64,000 nt of DNA. It comes from Clusia tigrina. Taxonomy: Eukaryota; Arthropoda; Insecta; Diptera; Clusiidae. The stretch spans positions 212,644,325 through 212,708,324 of the forward strand of contig OV050030.1 of NCBI GenBank assembly GCA_920105625.2, in the 5' to 3' direction. Shown one piece after another: positions 1-11,808 of this stretch (position 1 is the first letter of the stretch; each line of letters begins with the position of its first letter). Both the position numbers and the translations under genes were made by a program. The notes beneath the pieces were generated by a model. That model ran no database searches, was not told the DNA's origin, and was given only the letters and a program-made list of their open reading frames with translations.

Positions 1-12
1 TCTCGCATAGCT
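1..12. repeat. Partial monomer at the left window edge
   Basis: These are the last 12 bases of a monomer that begins before the window. They end in the usual GCATAGCT junction, so the array continues to the left. Confidence 0.9.
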
Positions 13-200
13 ATGCTACCCTTGAGTCCCAAATCAACCAATGCTAAAACTTCAAATGGCCCTAACGGTGCGTCCTATACCTATCAAAGTTTGCAACAAT
101 CAAATGCTTGTAACTTTTTACTGGAGCGTCATAAAATCTTGAAATTTTGCGACAATAAAGTACTCGAGCCTCTTATCAATTTAAGGTATCGCTCATAGCT

Positions 201-2332
201 ATGCTACCCTTGAGTTCCAAATCAAACACTGATAAAACTTCAAATGGCCCTAACTTCTATACAGTGCGTCCTACACCTATCAAAGTTTGCAAGGATCAAA
301 TTCTTGCAACTTTTTACTGGAGCGTCATAAAATCTTCAAATTTTGTGACAATAAAGTACTCGAGCCTCTTATCAGTTTAAGCTCTCGCTCATAGCTATGC
401 TACCCTTGAGTCCCAAATCAAACACTGAAAATATTTCAAATGGCCCTAACTTCTATACGGTGCATCCTATACCTATCAAAGTTTGCAAGAATCAAATGCT
501 TGTAACTTTTTACTGGAGCTTAATAAAATCTTGAAATTTTGCGACAATAAAGTACTCGAGCCTCTTATCAATTTAAGCTATCGCTCATAGCTATGCTACC
601 CTTGTGTCCCAAATCAAACACTGATAAAACTTCAAATGGCCCAAACTTCTATACGGTGCGTCCTATACCTCTCAAAGTTTGCAACAATCAAATGCTTGTA
701 ACTTTTTACTGGAGCGTCATAAAATCTTGAAATTTTGCGACAATAAAGTACTCGAGCCTCTTGTAAATTTAAGCTATCGCAGATAGCTATGCTACCCTTG
801 AGTCCCAAATCAACCAATGCTAAAACTTCAAATGGCCCTAACGGTGCGTCCTATACCTATCAAAGTTTGCAACAATCAAATGCTTGTAACTTTTTACTGG
901 AGCGTCATAAAGTCTTGAAATTTTGCGACAATAAAGTACTCGAGCCTCTTATCAATTTAAGCTAACGCTCATAGCTATGCTACCCTTGTGTCCCAAATCA
1001 AACACTGATAAAACTTCAAATGGCCCTAACTTCTATACGGTGCGTCCTATACCTATCAAAGTTTGCACCAATCAAATGCTTGTAACTTTTTACTGGAGCG
1101 TCATAAAATCTTGAAATTTTGCGACAATAAAGTACTCGAGCCTCTTGTAAATTTAAGCTATCTCGCATAGCTATGCTACCCTTGAGTCCCAAATCAACCA
1201 ATGCTAAAACTTCAAATGGCCCTAACGGTGCGTCCTATACCTATCAAAGTTTGCAACAATCAAATGCTTGTAACTTTTTACTGGAGCGTCATAAAATCTT
1301 GAAATGTTGTGACAATAAAGCACTCGCGCCTCTTGTAAATTTAAGCTATCGCGCATAGCTATGCTACCCTTGAGTCCCAAATCAACCAATGCTAAAACTT
1401 CAAATGGCCCTAACGGTGCGTCCTATACCTATCAAATTTTGCAACAATCAAATGCTTGTAACTTTTTACTGGAGCTTAATAAAATCTTCAAATTTTGTGA
1501 CAATAAAGTACTCGAGCCTCTTATCAATTTAAGGTATCGCTCCTAGCTATGCTACCCTTGAGTCCCAAATCAAACACTGATAATATTTCAAATGGCCCTA
1601 ACTTTTATTCGGTGCGTCCTATACCTATCAAAGTTTGCAAGAATCAAATGCTTGTAACTATTTACTGGAGCTTAATAAAATCTTGAAATTTTGTGACAAT
1701 AAAGTACTCGAGCCTCTTATCAATTTAAGCTATCGCTCATAGCTATGCTACGCTTGAGTCCCAAATCAAACACTGATAAAACTTCAAATGGATCTAACTT
1801 CTATACGGTGCGTCCCATACCTACCAAAGTTTGCAAGAATCAAATGCTTGTAACTTTTTACTGGAGCTTAATAAGATCTTGAAATTTTGCGACAATAAAG
1901 TACTCGAGCCTCTTATCAATTTAAGCTATCGCTCATAGCTATGCTACCCTTGTGTCCCAAATCAAACACTAATAAAACTTCAAATGGCCCTAACTTCTAT
2001 ACGGTGTGTCCTATACCTATCAAAGTTTGCAACAATCAAATGCTTGTAACTTTTTACTGGAGCGTCATAAAACCTTGAAATTTTGTGACAATAAAGTACT
2101 CGAGCCTCTTATCAATTTAAGGTATCGCTCATAGCTGTGCTACGCTTGAGCCCCAAATCACACACTGATAAACCTTCAAATGGCCCTAACTTCTATACGG
2201 TGCGTCCTATACCTATTAAAGTTTGCAACAATCAAATGCTTGTAACTTTTTACTGGAGCTTAATAAAATCTTGAAATTTTGCGACAATAAAGTACTCGAG
2301 AATCTTATCAATTTAAGCTATCGCTCATAGCT
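201..2332. repeat. HOR-A copy 1 (11 monomers, 2132 bp)
   Basis: The copy starts with the monomer carrying TGAGTTCC, ACAGTGCG and AATTCTTGCAAC, which recurs exactly 2132 bp later at 2333 and again at 4465. Monomers at 201, 397 and 593 match copy 2 in order. The monomer at 789 matches 3109, and those at 977 and 1173 match 3297 and 3493, so one short monomer is missing in between. The last part (1549-2136) does not match copies 2 and 3. It resembles the start of HOR-C near 16261 instead, so this copy is a mosaic. Confidence 0.85.
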
Positions 2333-4464
2333 ATGCTACCCTTGAGTTCCAAATCAAACGCTGATAAAACTTCAAATGGCCCTAACTTCTATACAGTGCG
2401 TCCTACACCTATCAAAGTTTGCAAGGATCAAATTCTTGCAACTTTTTACTGGAGCGTCATAAAATCTTCAAATTTTGTGACAATAAAGTACTCGAGCCTC
2501 TTATCAGTTTAAGCTCTCGCTCATAGCTATGCTACCCTTGAGTCCCAAATCAAACACTGAAAATATTTCAAATGGCCCTAACTTCTATACGGTGCGTCCT
2601 ATACCTATCAAAATTTGCAAGAATCAAATGCTTGTAACTTTTTACTGGAGCTTAATAAAATCTTGAAATTTTGCGACAATAAAGTACTCGAGCCTCTTAT
2701 CAATTTAAGCTATCGCTCATAGCTATGCTACCCTTGTGTCCCAAATCAAACACTGATAAAACTTCAAATGGCCCAAACTTCTATACGGTGCGTCCTATAC
2801 CTCTCAAAGTTTGCAACAATCAAATGCTTGTAACTTTTTACTGGAGCGTCATAAAATCTTGAAATTTTGCGACAATAAAGTACTCGAGCCTCTTGTAAAT
2901 TTAAGCTATCGCGCATAGCTATGCTACCCTTGAGTTCCAAATCAACCAATGCTAAAACTTCAAATGGCCCTAACGGTGCGTCCTATACCTATCAAAGTTT
3001 GCAACAATCAAATGCTTGTAACTTTTTACTGGAGCGTCATAAAATCTAGAAATTTTGTGACAATAAAGCACTCGAGCCTCTTGTAAATTTAAGCTATCGC
3101 GCATAGCTATGCTACCCTTGAGTCCCAAATCAACCAATGCTAAAACTTCAAATGGCCCTAACGGTGCGTCCTATACCTATCAAAGTTTGCAACAATCAAA
3201 TGCTTGTAACTTTTTACTGGAGCCTCATAAAATCTTGAAATTTTGCGACAATAAAGTACTCGAGCCTCTTATCAATTTAAGCTAACGCTCATAGCTATGC
3301 TACCCTTGTGTCCCAAATCAAACACTGATAAAACTTCAAATGGCCCTAACTTCTATACGGTGCGTCCTATACCTATCAAAGTTTGCACCAATCAAATGCT
3401 TGTAACTTTTTACTGGAGCGTCATAAAATCTTGAAATTTTGCGACAATAAAGTACTCGAGCCTCTTGTAAATTTAAGCTATCTCGCATAGCTATGCTACC
3501 CTTGAGTCCCAAATCAACCAATGCTAAAACTTCAAATGGCCCTAACGGTGCGTCCTATACCTATCAAAGTTTGCAACAATCAAATGCTTGTAACTTTTTA
3601 CTGGAGCGTCATAAAATCTTGAAATTTTGTGACAATAAAGCACTCGCGCCTCTTGTAAATTTAAGCTATCGCGCATAGCTATGCTACCCTTGAGTCCCAA
3701 ATCAACCAATGCTAAAACTTCAAATGGCCCTAACTTCTATACGGTGCGTCCTATACCTATCAAAGTTTGCAACAATCAAATGCTTGTAACTTTTTACTGG
3801 AGCGTCATAAAATCTTGAAATTTTGCGACAATAAAGTACTCGAGCCTCTTATCAATTTAAGCTATCGCTCATAGCTATGCTACCCTTGAGTCCCAAATCA
3901 AACACTGATAAAACTTCAAATGGCCCTAACTTCTATACGGTGCGTCCTATACCTATCAAAGTTTGCAACGATCAAATGCTAGCAACTTTTTACTGGAGCG
4001 TCATAAAACCTTGAAATTTGGTGGCAATAAAGTACTCGAGCCTCTTATCAATTTAAGCTATCGCTCATAGCTGTGCTACCCTTGAGTCCCAAATCAAACA
4101 CTGATAAAACTTCAAATGGCCCTAACTTCTATACGGTGCGTCCCATACCTATCAAAGTTTGCAAGAATCAAATGCTTGCAACTTTTTACTGGAGCGTCAT
4201 AAAACCTTGAAATTTGGTGACAATAAAGTACTCGAGCCTCTTATCAATTTAAGCTATCGCTCATAGCTGTGCTACCCTTGTGTCCCAAATCAAACACTGA
4301 TAAAACTTCAAATGGCCCTAACTTCTATACGGTGCGTCCTATACCTATCAAAGTTTTCAACAATCAAATGCTTGTAACTTTTTACTGGAGCGTCATAAAA
4401 TCTTGAAATTTTGCGACAATAAAGTACTCGAGCCTCTTATCAATTTAAGCTATCGCTCATAGCT
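2333..4464. repeat. HOR-A copy 2 (11 monomers, 2132 bp)
   Basis: Matches copy 1 over the first third and copy 3 over its full length. Short monomers are at 2921, 3109 and 3493. The next unit, 3681, carries the short-class word ACCAATGCT but keeps the 8-bp block, so it is 196 bp. Its counterpart in copy 3 (5813) is 188 bp, which explains why copy 3 is 8 bp shorter. The monomer at 3877 has the rare words CTAGCAAC and GGTGGCAAT, which recur at 6001. Confidence 0.85.
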
Positions 4465-6588
4465 ATGCTACCCTTGAGTTCCAAATCAAACACTGATAAA
4501 ACTTCAAATAGCCCTAACTTCTATACAGTGCGTCCTACACCTATCAAAGTTTGCAAGGATCAAATTCTTGCAACTTTTTACTGGAGCGTCATAAAATCTT
4601 CAAATTTTGTGACAATAAAGTACTCGAGCCTCTTATCAATTCAAGCTCTCGCTCATAGCTATGCTACCCTTGAGTCCCAAATCAAACACTGATAATATTT
4701 CAAATGGCTCTAACTTCTATACGGTGCGTCCTATACCTTTCAAAGTTTGCAAGAATCAAATGCTTGTAACTTTTTACTGGAGCTTAATAAAATCTTGAAA
4801 TTTTGCGACAATAAAGTACTCGAGCCTCTTATCAATTTAAGCTATCGCTCATAGCTATGCTACCCTTATGTCCCAAATCAAACACTGATAAAACTTCAAA
4901 TGGCCCTTACTTCTATACGGTGCGTCCTATACCTCTCAAAGTTTGCAACAATCAAATGCTTGTAACTTTTTACTGGAGCATCATAAAATCTTGAAATTTT
5001 GCGACAATAAAGTACTCGAGCCTCTTGTAAATTTAAGCTATCGCGCATAGCTATGCTACCCTTGAGTCCCAAATCAACCAATGCTAAAACTTCAAATGGC
5101 CCTAACGGTGCGTCCTATACCTATCAAAGTTTGCAACAATCAAATGCTTGTAACTTTTTACTGGATCGTCATAAAATCTTGAAATTTTGTGACAATAAAG
5201 CACTCGAGCCTCTTGTAAATTTAATGTATCGCGCATAGCTATGCTACCCTTGAGTCCCAAATCAACCAATGCTAAAACTTCAAATGGCCCTAACGGTGCG
5301 TCCTATACCTATCAAAGTTTGCAACAATCAAATGCTTGTAACTTTTTACTGGAGCGTCATAAAATCTTGAAATTTTGCGACAATAAAGTACTCGAGCCTC
5401 TTATCAATTTAAGCTATCGCTCATAGCTATGCTACCCTTGTGTCCCAAATCAAACACTGATAAAACTTCAAATGGCCCTAACTTCTATACGGTGCGTCCT
5501 ATACCTATCAAAGTTTGCACCAATCAAATGCTTGTAACTTTTTACTGGAGCGTCATAAAATCTTGAAATTTTGCGACAATAAAGTACTCGAGCCTCTTGT
5601 AAATTTAAGCTATCTCGCATAGCTATGCTACCCTTGAGTCACAAATCAACCAATGCTAAAACTTCAAATGGCCCTAACGGTGCGTTCTATACCTATCAAA
5701 GTTTGCAACAATCAAATGCTTGTAACTTTTTACTGGAGCGTCATAAAATCTTGAAATTTTGTGACAATAAAGCACTCGAGCCTCTTGTAAATTTAAGCTA
5801 TCGCGCATAGCTATGCTACCCTTGAGTCCCAAATCAACCAATGCTAAAACTTCAAATGGCCCTAACGGTGCGTCCTATACCTATCAAAGTTTGCAACAAT
5901 CAAATGCTTGTAACTTTTTACTGGAGCGTCATAAAATCTTGAAATTTTGCGACAATAAAGTACTCGAGCCTCTTATCAATTTAAGCTATCGCTCATAGCT
6001 ATGCTACCCTTGAGTCCCAAATCAAACACTGATAAAACTTCAAATGGCCCTAACTTCTATGCGGTGCGTCCTATACCTATCAAAGTTTGCAACGATCAAA
6101 TGCTAGCAACTTTTTACTGGAGCGTCATAAAACCTTGAAATTTGGTGGCAATAAAGTACTCGAGCCTCTTATCAAATTAAGCTATCGCTCATAGCTGTGC
6201 TACCCTTGAGTCCCAAGTCAAACACTGATAAAACTTCAAATGGCCCTAACTTCTATACGGTGCGTCCCATACCTATCAAAGTTTGCAAGAATCAAATGCT
6301 TCAAACTTTTTACTGGAGCGTCATAAAACCTTGAAATTTGGTGACAATAAAGTACTCGAGCCTCTTATCAATTTAAGCTATCGCTCATAGCTGTGCTACC
6401 CTTGTGTCCCAAATCAAACACTGATAAAACTTCAAATGGCCCTAACTTCTATACGGTGCGTCCTATAAATATCAAAGTTTGCAACAATCAAATGCTTGTA
6501 ACTTTTTACTGGAGCGTCATAAAATCTTGAAATTTTGCGACAATAAAGTACTCGAGCCTCTTGCAAATTTAAGCTATCGCTCATAGCT
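4465..6588. repeat. HOR-A copy 3 (11 monomers, 2124 bp), grading into HOR-B
   Basis: Aligned monomer by monomer to 2333-4464: 4857 with 2725 (both with CCTCTCAAAG), 5625 with 3493, 6001 with 3877, 6393 with 4269. After 6589 the pattern stops following HOR-A. Its second half (5625-6588) is equally the beginning of the first HOR-B copy, so B probably arose by extending part of A. Short monomers are at 5053, 5241, 5625 and 5813. Confidence 0.8.
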
Positions 6589-8328
6589 ATGCTACCCTTG
6601 TGTCCCAAATCAAACACTGATAAAACTTCAAATGGCCCTAACTTCTATACGGTGCGTCCTATACCTATCAAAGTTTGCAACAATCAAATGCTTGTAACTT
6701 TTTACTGGAGCGTCATAAAATCTTGAAATTTTGTGACAATAAAGTACTCGAGCCTCTTGTAAATTTAAGCTATCGCGAATAGCTATGCTACCCTTGAGTC
6801 CCAAATCAACCAATGCTAAAACTTCAAATGGCCCTAACGGTGCGTCCTATACCTATCAAAGTTTGCAACAATCAAATGCTTGTAACTTTTTACTGGAGCG
6901 TCATAAAATCTTGAAATTTTGTGACAATAAAGCACTCGAGCCTCTTGTAAATTTAAGCTATCGCGCATAGCTATGCTACCCTTGAGTCCCAAATCAACCA
7001 ATGCTAAAACTTCAAATGGCCCTAACGGTGCGTCCTATACCTATCAAAGTTTGCAACAATCAAATGCTTGTAACTTTTTACTGGAGCGTCATAAAATCTT
7101 GAAATTTTGCGACAATAAAGTACTCGAGCCTCTTATCAATTTAAGCTATCGCTCATAGCTATGCTACCCTTGAGTCCCAAATCAAACACTGATAAAACTT
7201 CAAATGGCCCTAACTTCTATACGGTGCGTCCTATACCTATCAAAGTTTGCAACGATCAAATGCTTGCAACTTTTTACTGGAGCGTCATAAAACCTTGAAA
7301 TTTGGTGACAATAAAGTACTCGAGCCTCTTATCAATTTAAGCTATCGCTCATAGCTGTGCTACCCTTGAGTCCCAAATCAAACACTGATAAAACTTCAAA
7401 TGGCCCTAACTTCTATACGGTGCGTCCTATACCTATCAAAGTTTGCAACAATCAAATGCTTGTAACTTTTTACTGGAGCTTAATAAAATCTTGAAATTTT
7501 GCGACAATAAAGTACTCGAGCCTCTTATCAATTTAAGCTATCGCGCATAGCTATGCTACCCTTGAGTCCCAAATCAACCAATGCTAAAACTTCAAATGGC
7601 CCTAACGGTGCGTCCTATACCTATCAAAGTTTGCAAGAATCAAATGCTTGTAACTTTTTACTGGAGCGTCATAAAATCTTGAAATTTTGTGACAATAAAG
7701 TACTCGAGCCTCTTATCAATTTAAGCTATCGCTCATAGCTATGCTACCCTTGAGTCCCAAATCAAACACTGATAAAACTTCAAATGGCCCTAACTTCTAT
7801 ACGGTGCATCCTATACCTATCAAAGTTTGCAACGATCAAATGCTTGCAACTTTTTACTGGAGCGTCATAAATCCTTGAAATTTGGTGACAATAAAGTACT
7901 CGAGCCTCTTATCAATTTAAGTTATCGCTCATAGCTATGCTACCCTTGAGTCCCAAATCAAACACTGATCAAACTTCAAATGGCCCTAACTTCTATACGG
8001 TGCGTCCCATACCTATCAAAGTTTGCAAGAATCAAATGCTTGTAACTTTTTACTGGAGCTTAATAAAATCTTGAAATTTTGCGACAATAAAGTACTCGAG
8101 CCTCTTATCAATTTAAGCTATCGCTCATAGCTATGCTACCCTTGAGTCCCAAATCAAACACTGATCAAACTTCAAATGGCCCTAACTTCTATACGGTGCG
8201 TCCTATACCTATCAAAGTTTGCACCAATCAAATGCTTGTAACTTTTTACTGGAGCGTCATAAAATCTTGAAATTTTGCGACAATAAAGTACTCGAGCCTC
8301 TTGTAAATTTAAGCTATCTCGCATAGCT
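5625..8328. repeat. HOR-B copy 1 (14 monomers, 2704 bp)
   Basis: The monomer at 5625 has GGTGCGTTCTATACC, a variant that recurs at 8329 and 11809 and marks the start of each B copy. The variant CCAAGTCAAAC at 6214 recurs at 8918 and 12398. This copy has one monomer near 6393 that later copies lack. Short units: 5625, 5813, 6785, 6973 and 7553. The first five monomers overlap the HOR-A copy 3 annotation because they align to both. Confidence 0.8.
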
Positions 8329-8900
8329 ATGCTACCCTTGAGTCCCAAATCAACCAATGCTAAAACTTCAAATGGCCCTAACGGTGCGTTCTATACCTAT
8401 CAAAGTTTGCAACAATCAAATGCTTGTGACTTTTTACTGGAGCGTCATAAAATCTTGAAATTTTGTGACAATAAAGCACTCGAGCCTCTTGTAAATTTAA
8501 GCTATCGCGCATAGCTATGCTACCCTTGAGTCCCAAATCAACCAATGCTAAAACTTCAAATGGCCCTAACGGTGCGTCCTATACCTATCAAAGTTTGCAA
8601 CAATCAAATGCTTGTAACTTTTTACTGGAGCGTCATAAAATCTTGAAATTTTGCGACAATAAAGTACTCGAGCCTCTTATCAATTTAAGCTATCGCTCAT
8701 AGCTATGCTACCCTTGAGTCCCAAATCAAACACTGATAAAACTTCAAATGGCCCTAACTTCTATGCGGTGCGTCCTATACCTATCAAAGTTTGCAACGAT
8801 CAAATGCTAGCAACTTTTTACTGGAGCGTCATAAAACCTTGAAATTTGGTGGCAATAAAGTACTCGAGCCTCTTATCAATTTAAGCTATCGCTCATAGCT

Positions 8901-9096
8901 GTGCTACCCTTGAGTCCCAAGTCAAACACTGATAAAACTTCAAATGGCCCTAACTTCTATACGGTGCGTCCCATACCTATCAAAGTTTGCAAGAATCAAA
9001 TGCTTCCAACTTTTTACTGGAGCGTCATAAAACCTTGAAATTTTGCGACAATAAAGTACTCGAGCCTCTTGCAAATTTAAGCTATCGCTCATAGCT
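8901..9096. repeat. Fusion monomer marking a one-unit deletion
   Basis: The front matches 6197 (CCAAGTCAAAC and GTCCCATACC); the back, from CCTTGAAATTTTGCG onward with CTCTTGCAAATTT, matches 6393. It is a precise fusion of two neighbouring units, removing 196 bp, and is copied unchanged at 12381. Confidence 0.85.
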
Positions 9097-9651
9097 ATTC
9101 TACCCTTGTGTCCCAAATCAAACACTGATAAAACTTCAAATGGCCCTAACTTCTATACGGTGCGTCCTATACCTATCAAAGTTTGCAACAATCAAATGCT
9201 TGTAACTTTTTACTGGAGCGTCATAAAATCTTGAAATTTTGTGACAATAAAGTACTCGAGCCTCTTGTAAATTTAAGCTATCGCGAATAGCTATGCTACC
9301 CTTGAGTCCCAAATCAACCAATGCTAAAACTTCAAATGGCCCTAACGGTGCGTCCTATACCTATCAAAGTTTGCAACAATCAAATGCTTGTAACTTTTTA
9401 CTGGAGCGTCATAAAATCTTGAAATTTTGTGACAATAAAGCACTCGAGCCTCTTGTAAATTTAAGCTATCGCGCATAGCTATGCTACCCTTGAGTCCCAA
9501 ATCAACCAATGCTAAAACTTCAAATGGCCCTAACGGTGCGTCCTATACCTATCAAAGTTTGCAACAATCAAATGCTTGTAACTTTTTACTGGAGCGTCAT
9601 AAAATCTTGAAATTTTGCAACAATAAAGTACTCGAGCCTCTTATCAATTTA

Positions 9652-9671
9652 AGCTATCGCTCATAGCTATG
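9652..9671. other. Representative junction dyad: AGCTAT stem-loop overlapping CATAGCTATG
   Basis: AGCTAT (9652-9657), a 5-nt spacer, then ATAGCT (9663-9668) form an inverted repeat. The 10-bp palindrome CATAGCTATG (9662-9671) overlaps its right arm. The arrangement recurs at nearly every monomer junction. Where the junction reads GCATAGCTATGC (for example 5-16) the palindrome reaches 12 bp. Units starting GTGCTACCC have CATAGCTGTG and lose the central palindrome but keep the 6-bp stem. Short dyads occur in several centromeric satellites; a function here is only inferred. Confidence 0.7.
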
Positions 9672-9864
9672 CTACCCTTGAGTCCCAAATCAAACACTGA
9701 TAAAACTTCAAATGGCCCTAACTTCTATACGGTGCGTCCTATACCTATCAAAGTTTGCAACGATCAAATGCTTGCAACTTTTTACTGGAGCGTCATAAAA
9801 CCTTGAAATTTGGTGACAATAAAGTACTCGAGCCTCTTATCAATTTAAGCTATCGCTCATAGCT
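9669..9864. repeat. Reference long monomer (196 bp)
   Basis: This is a clean example of the long class and reads as a consensus. Landmarks in order: ATGCTACCC at position 1, ATCAAACACTGATAAAAC near 21, TTCTATACGGTGCG near 54, CTATCAAAG near 77, two TTGCAAC words 16 bp apart near 88 and 104, ACTTTTTACTGGAGC near 109, ACAATAAAGTACTCGAG near 148, and TCAATTTAAGCTATCGC near 172. I count 76 G or C in 196 (39 percent), with 47 C against 29 G on this strand and six CpG. Variants differ at linked positions, for example CGTCATAAAACC with TTTGGTGAC versus CTTAATAAAATC with TTTTGCGAC. Confidence 0.95.
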
Positions 9865-10060
9865 GTGCTACCCTTGAGTCCCAAATCAAACACTGATAAA
9901 ACTTCAAATGGCCCTAACTTCTATACGGTGCGTCCTATACCTATCAAAGTTTGCAACAATCAAATGCTTGCAACTTTTTACTGGAGCGTCATAAATCCTT
10001 GAAATTTGGTGACAATAAAGTACTCGAGCCTCTTATCAATTTAAGTTATCGCTCATAGCT
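9865..10060. repeat. Fusion monomer marking a two-unit (384-bp) deletion
   Basis: The front (GTCCTATACC and GCAACAATC) matches 7357 and 13345; the back (GCTTGCAAC, CATAAATCCTTG and AAGTTATCGC) matches 7741 and 13729. The short unit and half units between them are missing only in this HOR-B copy. Confidence 0.85.
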
Positions 10061-11808
10061 ATGCTACCCTTGAGTCCCAAATCAAACACTGATCAAACTT
10101 CAAATGGCCCTAACTTCTATACGGTGCGTCCCATACCTATCAAAGTTTGCAAGAATCAAATGCTTGTAACTTTTTACTGGAGCTTAATAAAATCTTGAAA
10201 TTTTGCGACAATAAAGTACTCGAGCCTCTTATCAATTTAAGCTATCGCTCATAGCTATGCTACCCTTGAGTCCCAAATCAAACACTAATAAAACTTCAAA
10301 TGGCCCTAACTTCTATACGGTGCGTCCTATACCTATCAAAGTTTGCAAGAATCAAATGCTTGTAACTTTTTACTGGAGCTTAATAAAATCTTGAAATTTT
10401 GCGACAATAAAGTACTCGAGCCTCTTATCAATTTAAGCTATCGCTCATAGCTATGCTACCCTTGTGTCCCAAATCAAACACTAATAAAACTTCAAATGGC
10501 CCTAACTTCTATACGGTGCGTCCTATACCTATCAAAGTTTGCAACAATCAAATGCTTGTAACTTTTTACTGGAGCTTAATAAAATCTTGAAATTTTGCGA
10601 CAATAAAGTACTCGAGCCTCTTATCAATTTAAGCTATCGCTCATAGCTATGCTACCCTTAAGTTCCAAATCAAACACTGATAAAACTTCAAATGGCCCTA
10701 ACTTCTATACAGTGCGTCCTACACCTATCAAAGTTTGCAAGGATCAAATTCTTGCAACTTTTTACTGGAGCGTCATAAAATCTTCAAATTTTGTGACAAT
10801 AAAGTACTCGAGCCTCTTATCAATTTAAGCTCTCGCTCATAGCTATGCTACCCTTGAGTCCCAAATCAAACACTGATCAAACTTCAAATGGCCCTAACTT
10901 CTATACGGTGCGTCCCATACCTATCAAAGTTTGCAACAATCAAATGCTTGTAACTTTTTACTGGAGCGTCATAAAATCTTGAAATTTTGTGACAATAAAG
11001 CACTCGAGCCTCTTGTAAATTTAAGCTATCGCGCATAGCTATGCTACCCTTGAGTCCCAAATCAACCAATGCTAAAACTTCAAATGGCCCTAACGGTGCG
11101 TCCTATACCTATCAAAGTTTGCAACAATCAAATGCTTGTAACTTTTTACTGGAGCGTCATAAAATCTTGAAATTTCCTGACAATAATATACTCGAGCCTC
11201 TTATCAATTTAAGCTATCGCTCATAGCTATGCTACCCTTGAGTCCCAAATCAAACACTGATAAAACTTCAAATGGCCCTAACTTCTATACGGTGCGTCCT
11301 ATACCTATCAAAGTTTGCAACGATCAAATGCTTGCAACTTTTTACTGGAGCGTCATAAAACCTTGAAATTTGGTGACAATAAAGTACTCGAGCCTCTTAT
11401 CAATTTAAGCTATCGCTCATAGCTGTGCTACCCTTGAGTCCCAAATCAAACACTGATAAAACTTCAAATGGCCCTAACTTCTATACGGTGCGTCCTATAC
11501 CTATCAAAGTTTGCAACAATCAAATGCTTGTAACTTTTTACTGGAGCTTAATAAAATCTTGAAATTTTGCGACAATAAAGTACTCGAGCCTCTTATCAAT
11601 TTAAGCTATCGCGCATAGCTATGCTACCCTTGAGTCCCAAATCAACCAAAGCTAAAACTTCAAATGGCCCTAACGGTGCGTCCTATACCTATCAAAGTTT
11701 GCAAGAATCAAATGCTTGTAACTTTTTACTGGAGCGTCATAAAATCTTGAAATTTTGTGACAATAAAGTACTCGAGCCTCTTGTAAATTTAAGCTATCGC
11801 TCATAGCT

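Larger units (their letters stand above)
8329..11808. repeat. HOR-B copy 2 (18 monomers, 3480 bp)
   Basis: Its first monomers (8329, 8517, 8705, 8901, 9097, 9293, 9481) are nearly identical by eye to those exactly 3480 bp downstream (11809 to 12961). One visible difference is CTATTCTACCC at 9097 against CTATGCTACCC. The copy then lacks two monomers present in copies 1 and 3, a 384-bp loss with the junction in the monomer at 9865. Short units: 8329, 8517, 9293, 9481, 11041 and 11621. Confidence 0.85.

Noticed and set aside
4465..4692. 75-codon frame
   Set aside because: Produced by a substitution removing a stop in one HOR-A monomer; it simply runs over the next junction. Its counterparts at 201 and 2333 are closed.
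9689..9847. Regular internal subrepeat based on the recurring word ATCAA
   Set aside because: It appears at about positions 21, 79, 95 and 171 of the monomer, with spacings of 58, 16 and 76 that show no common period.
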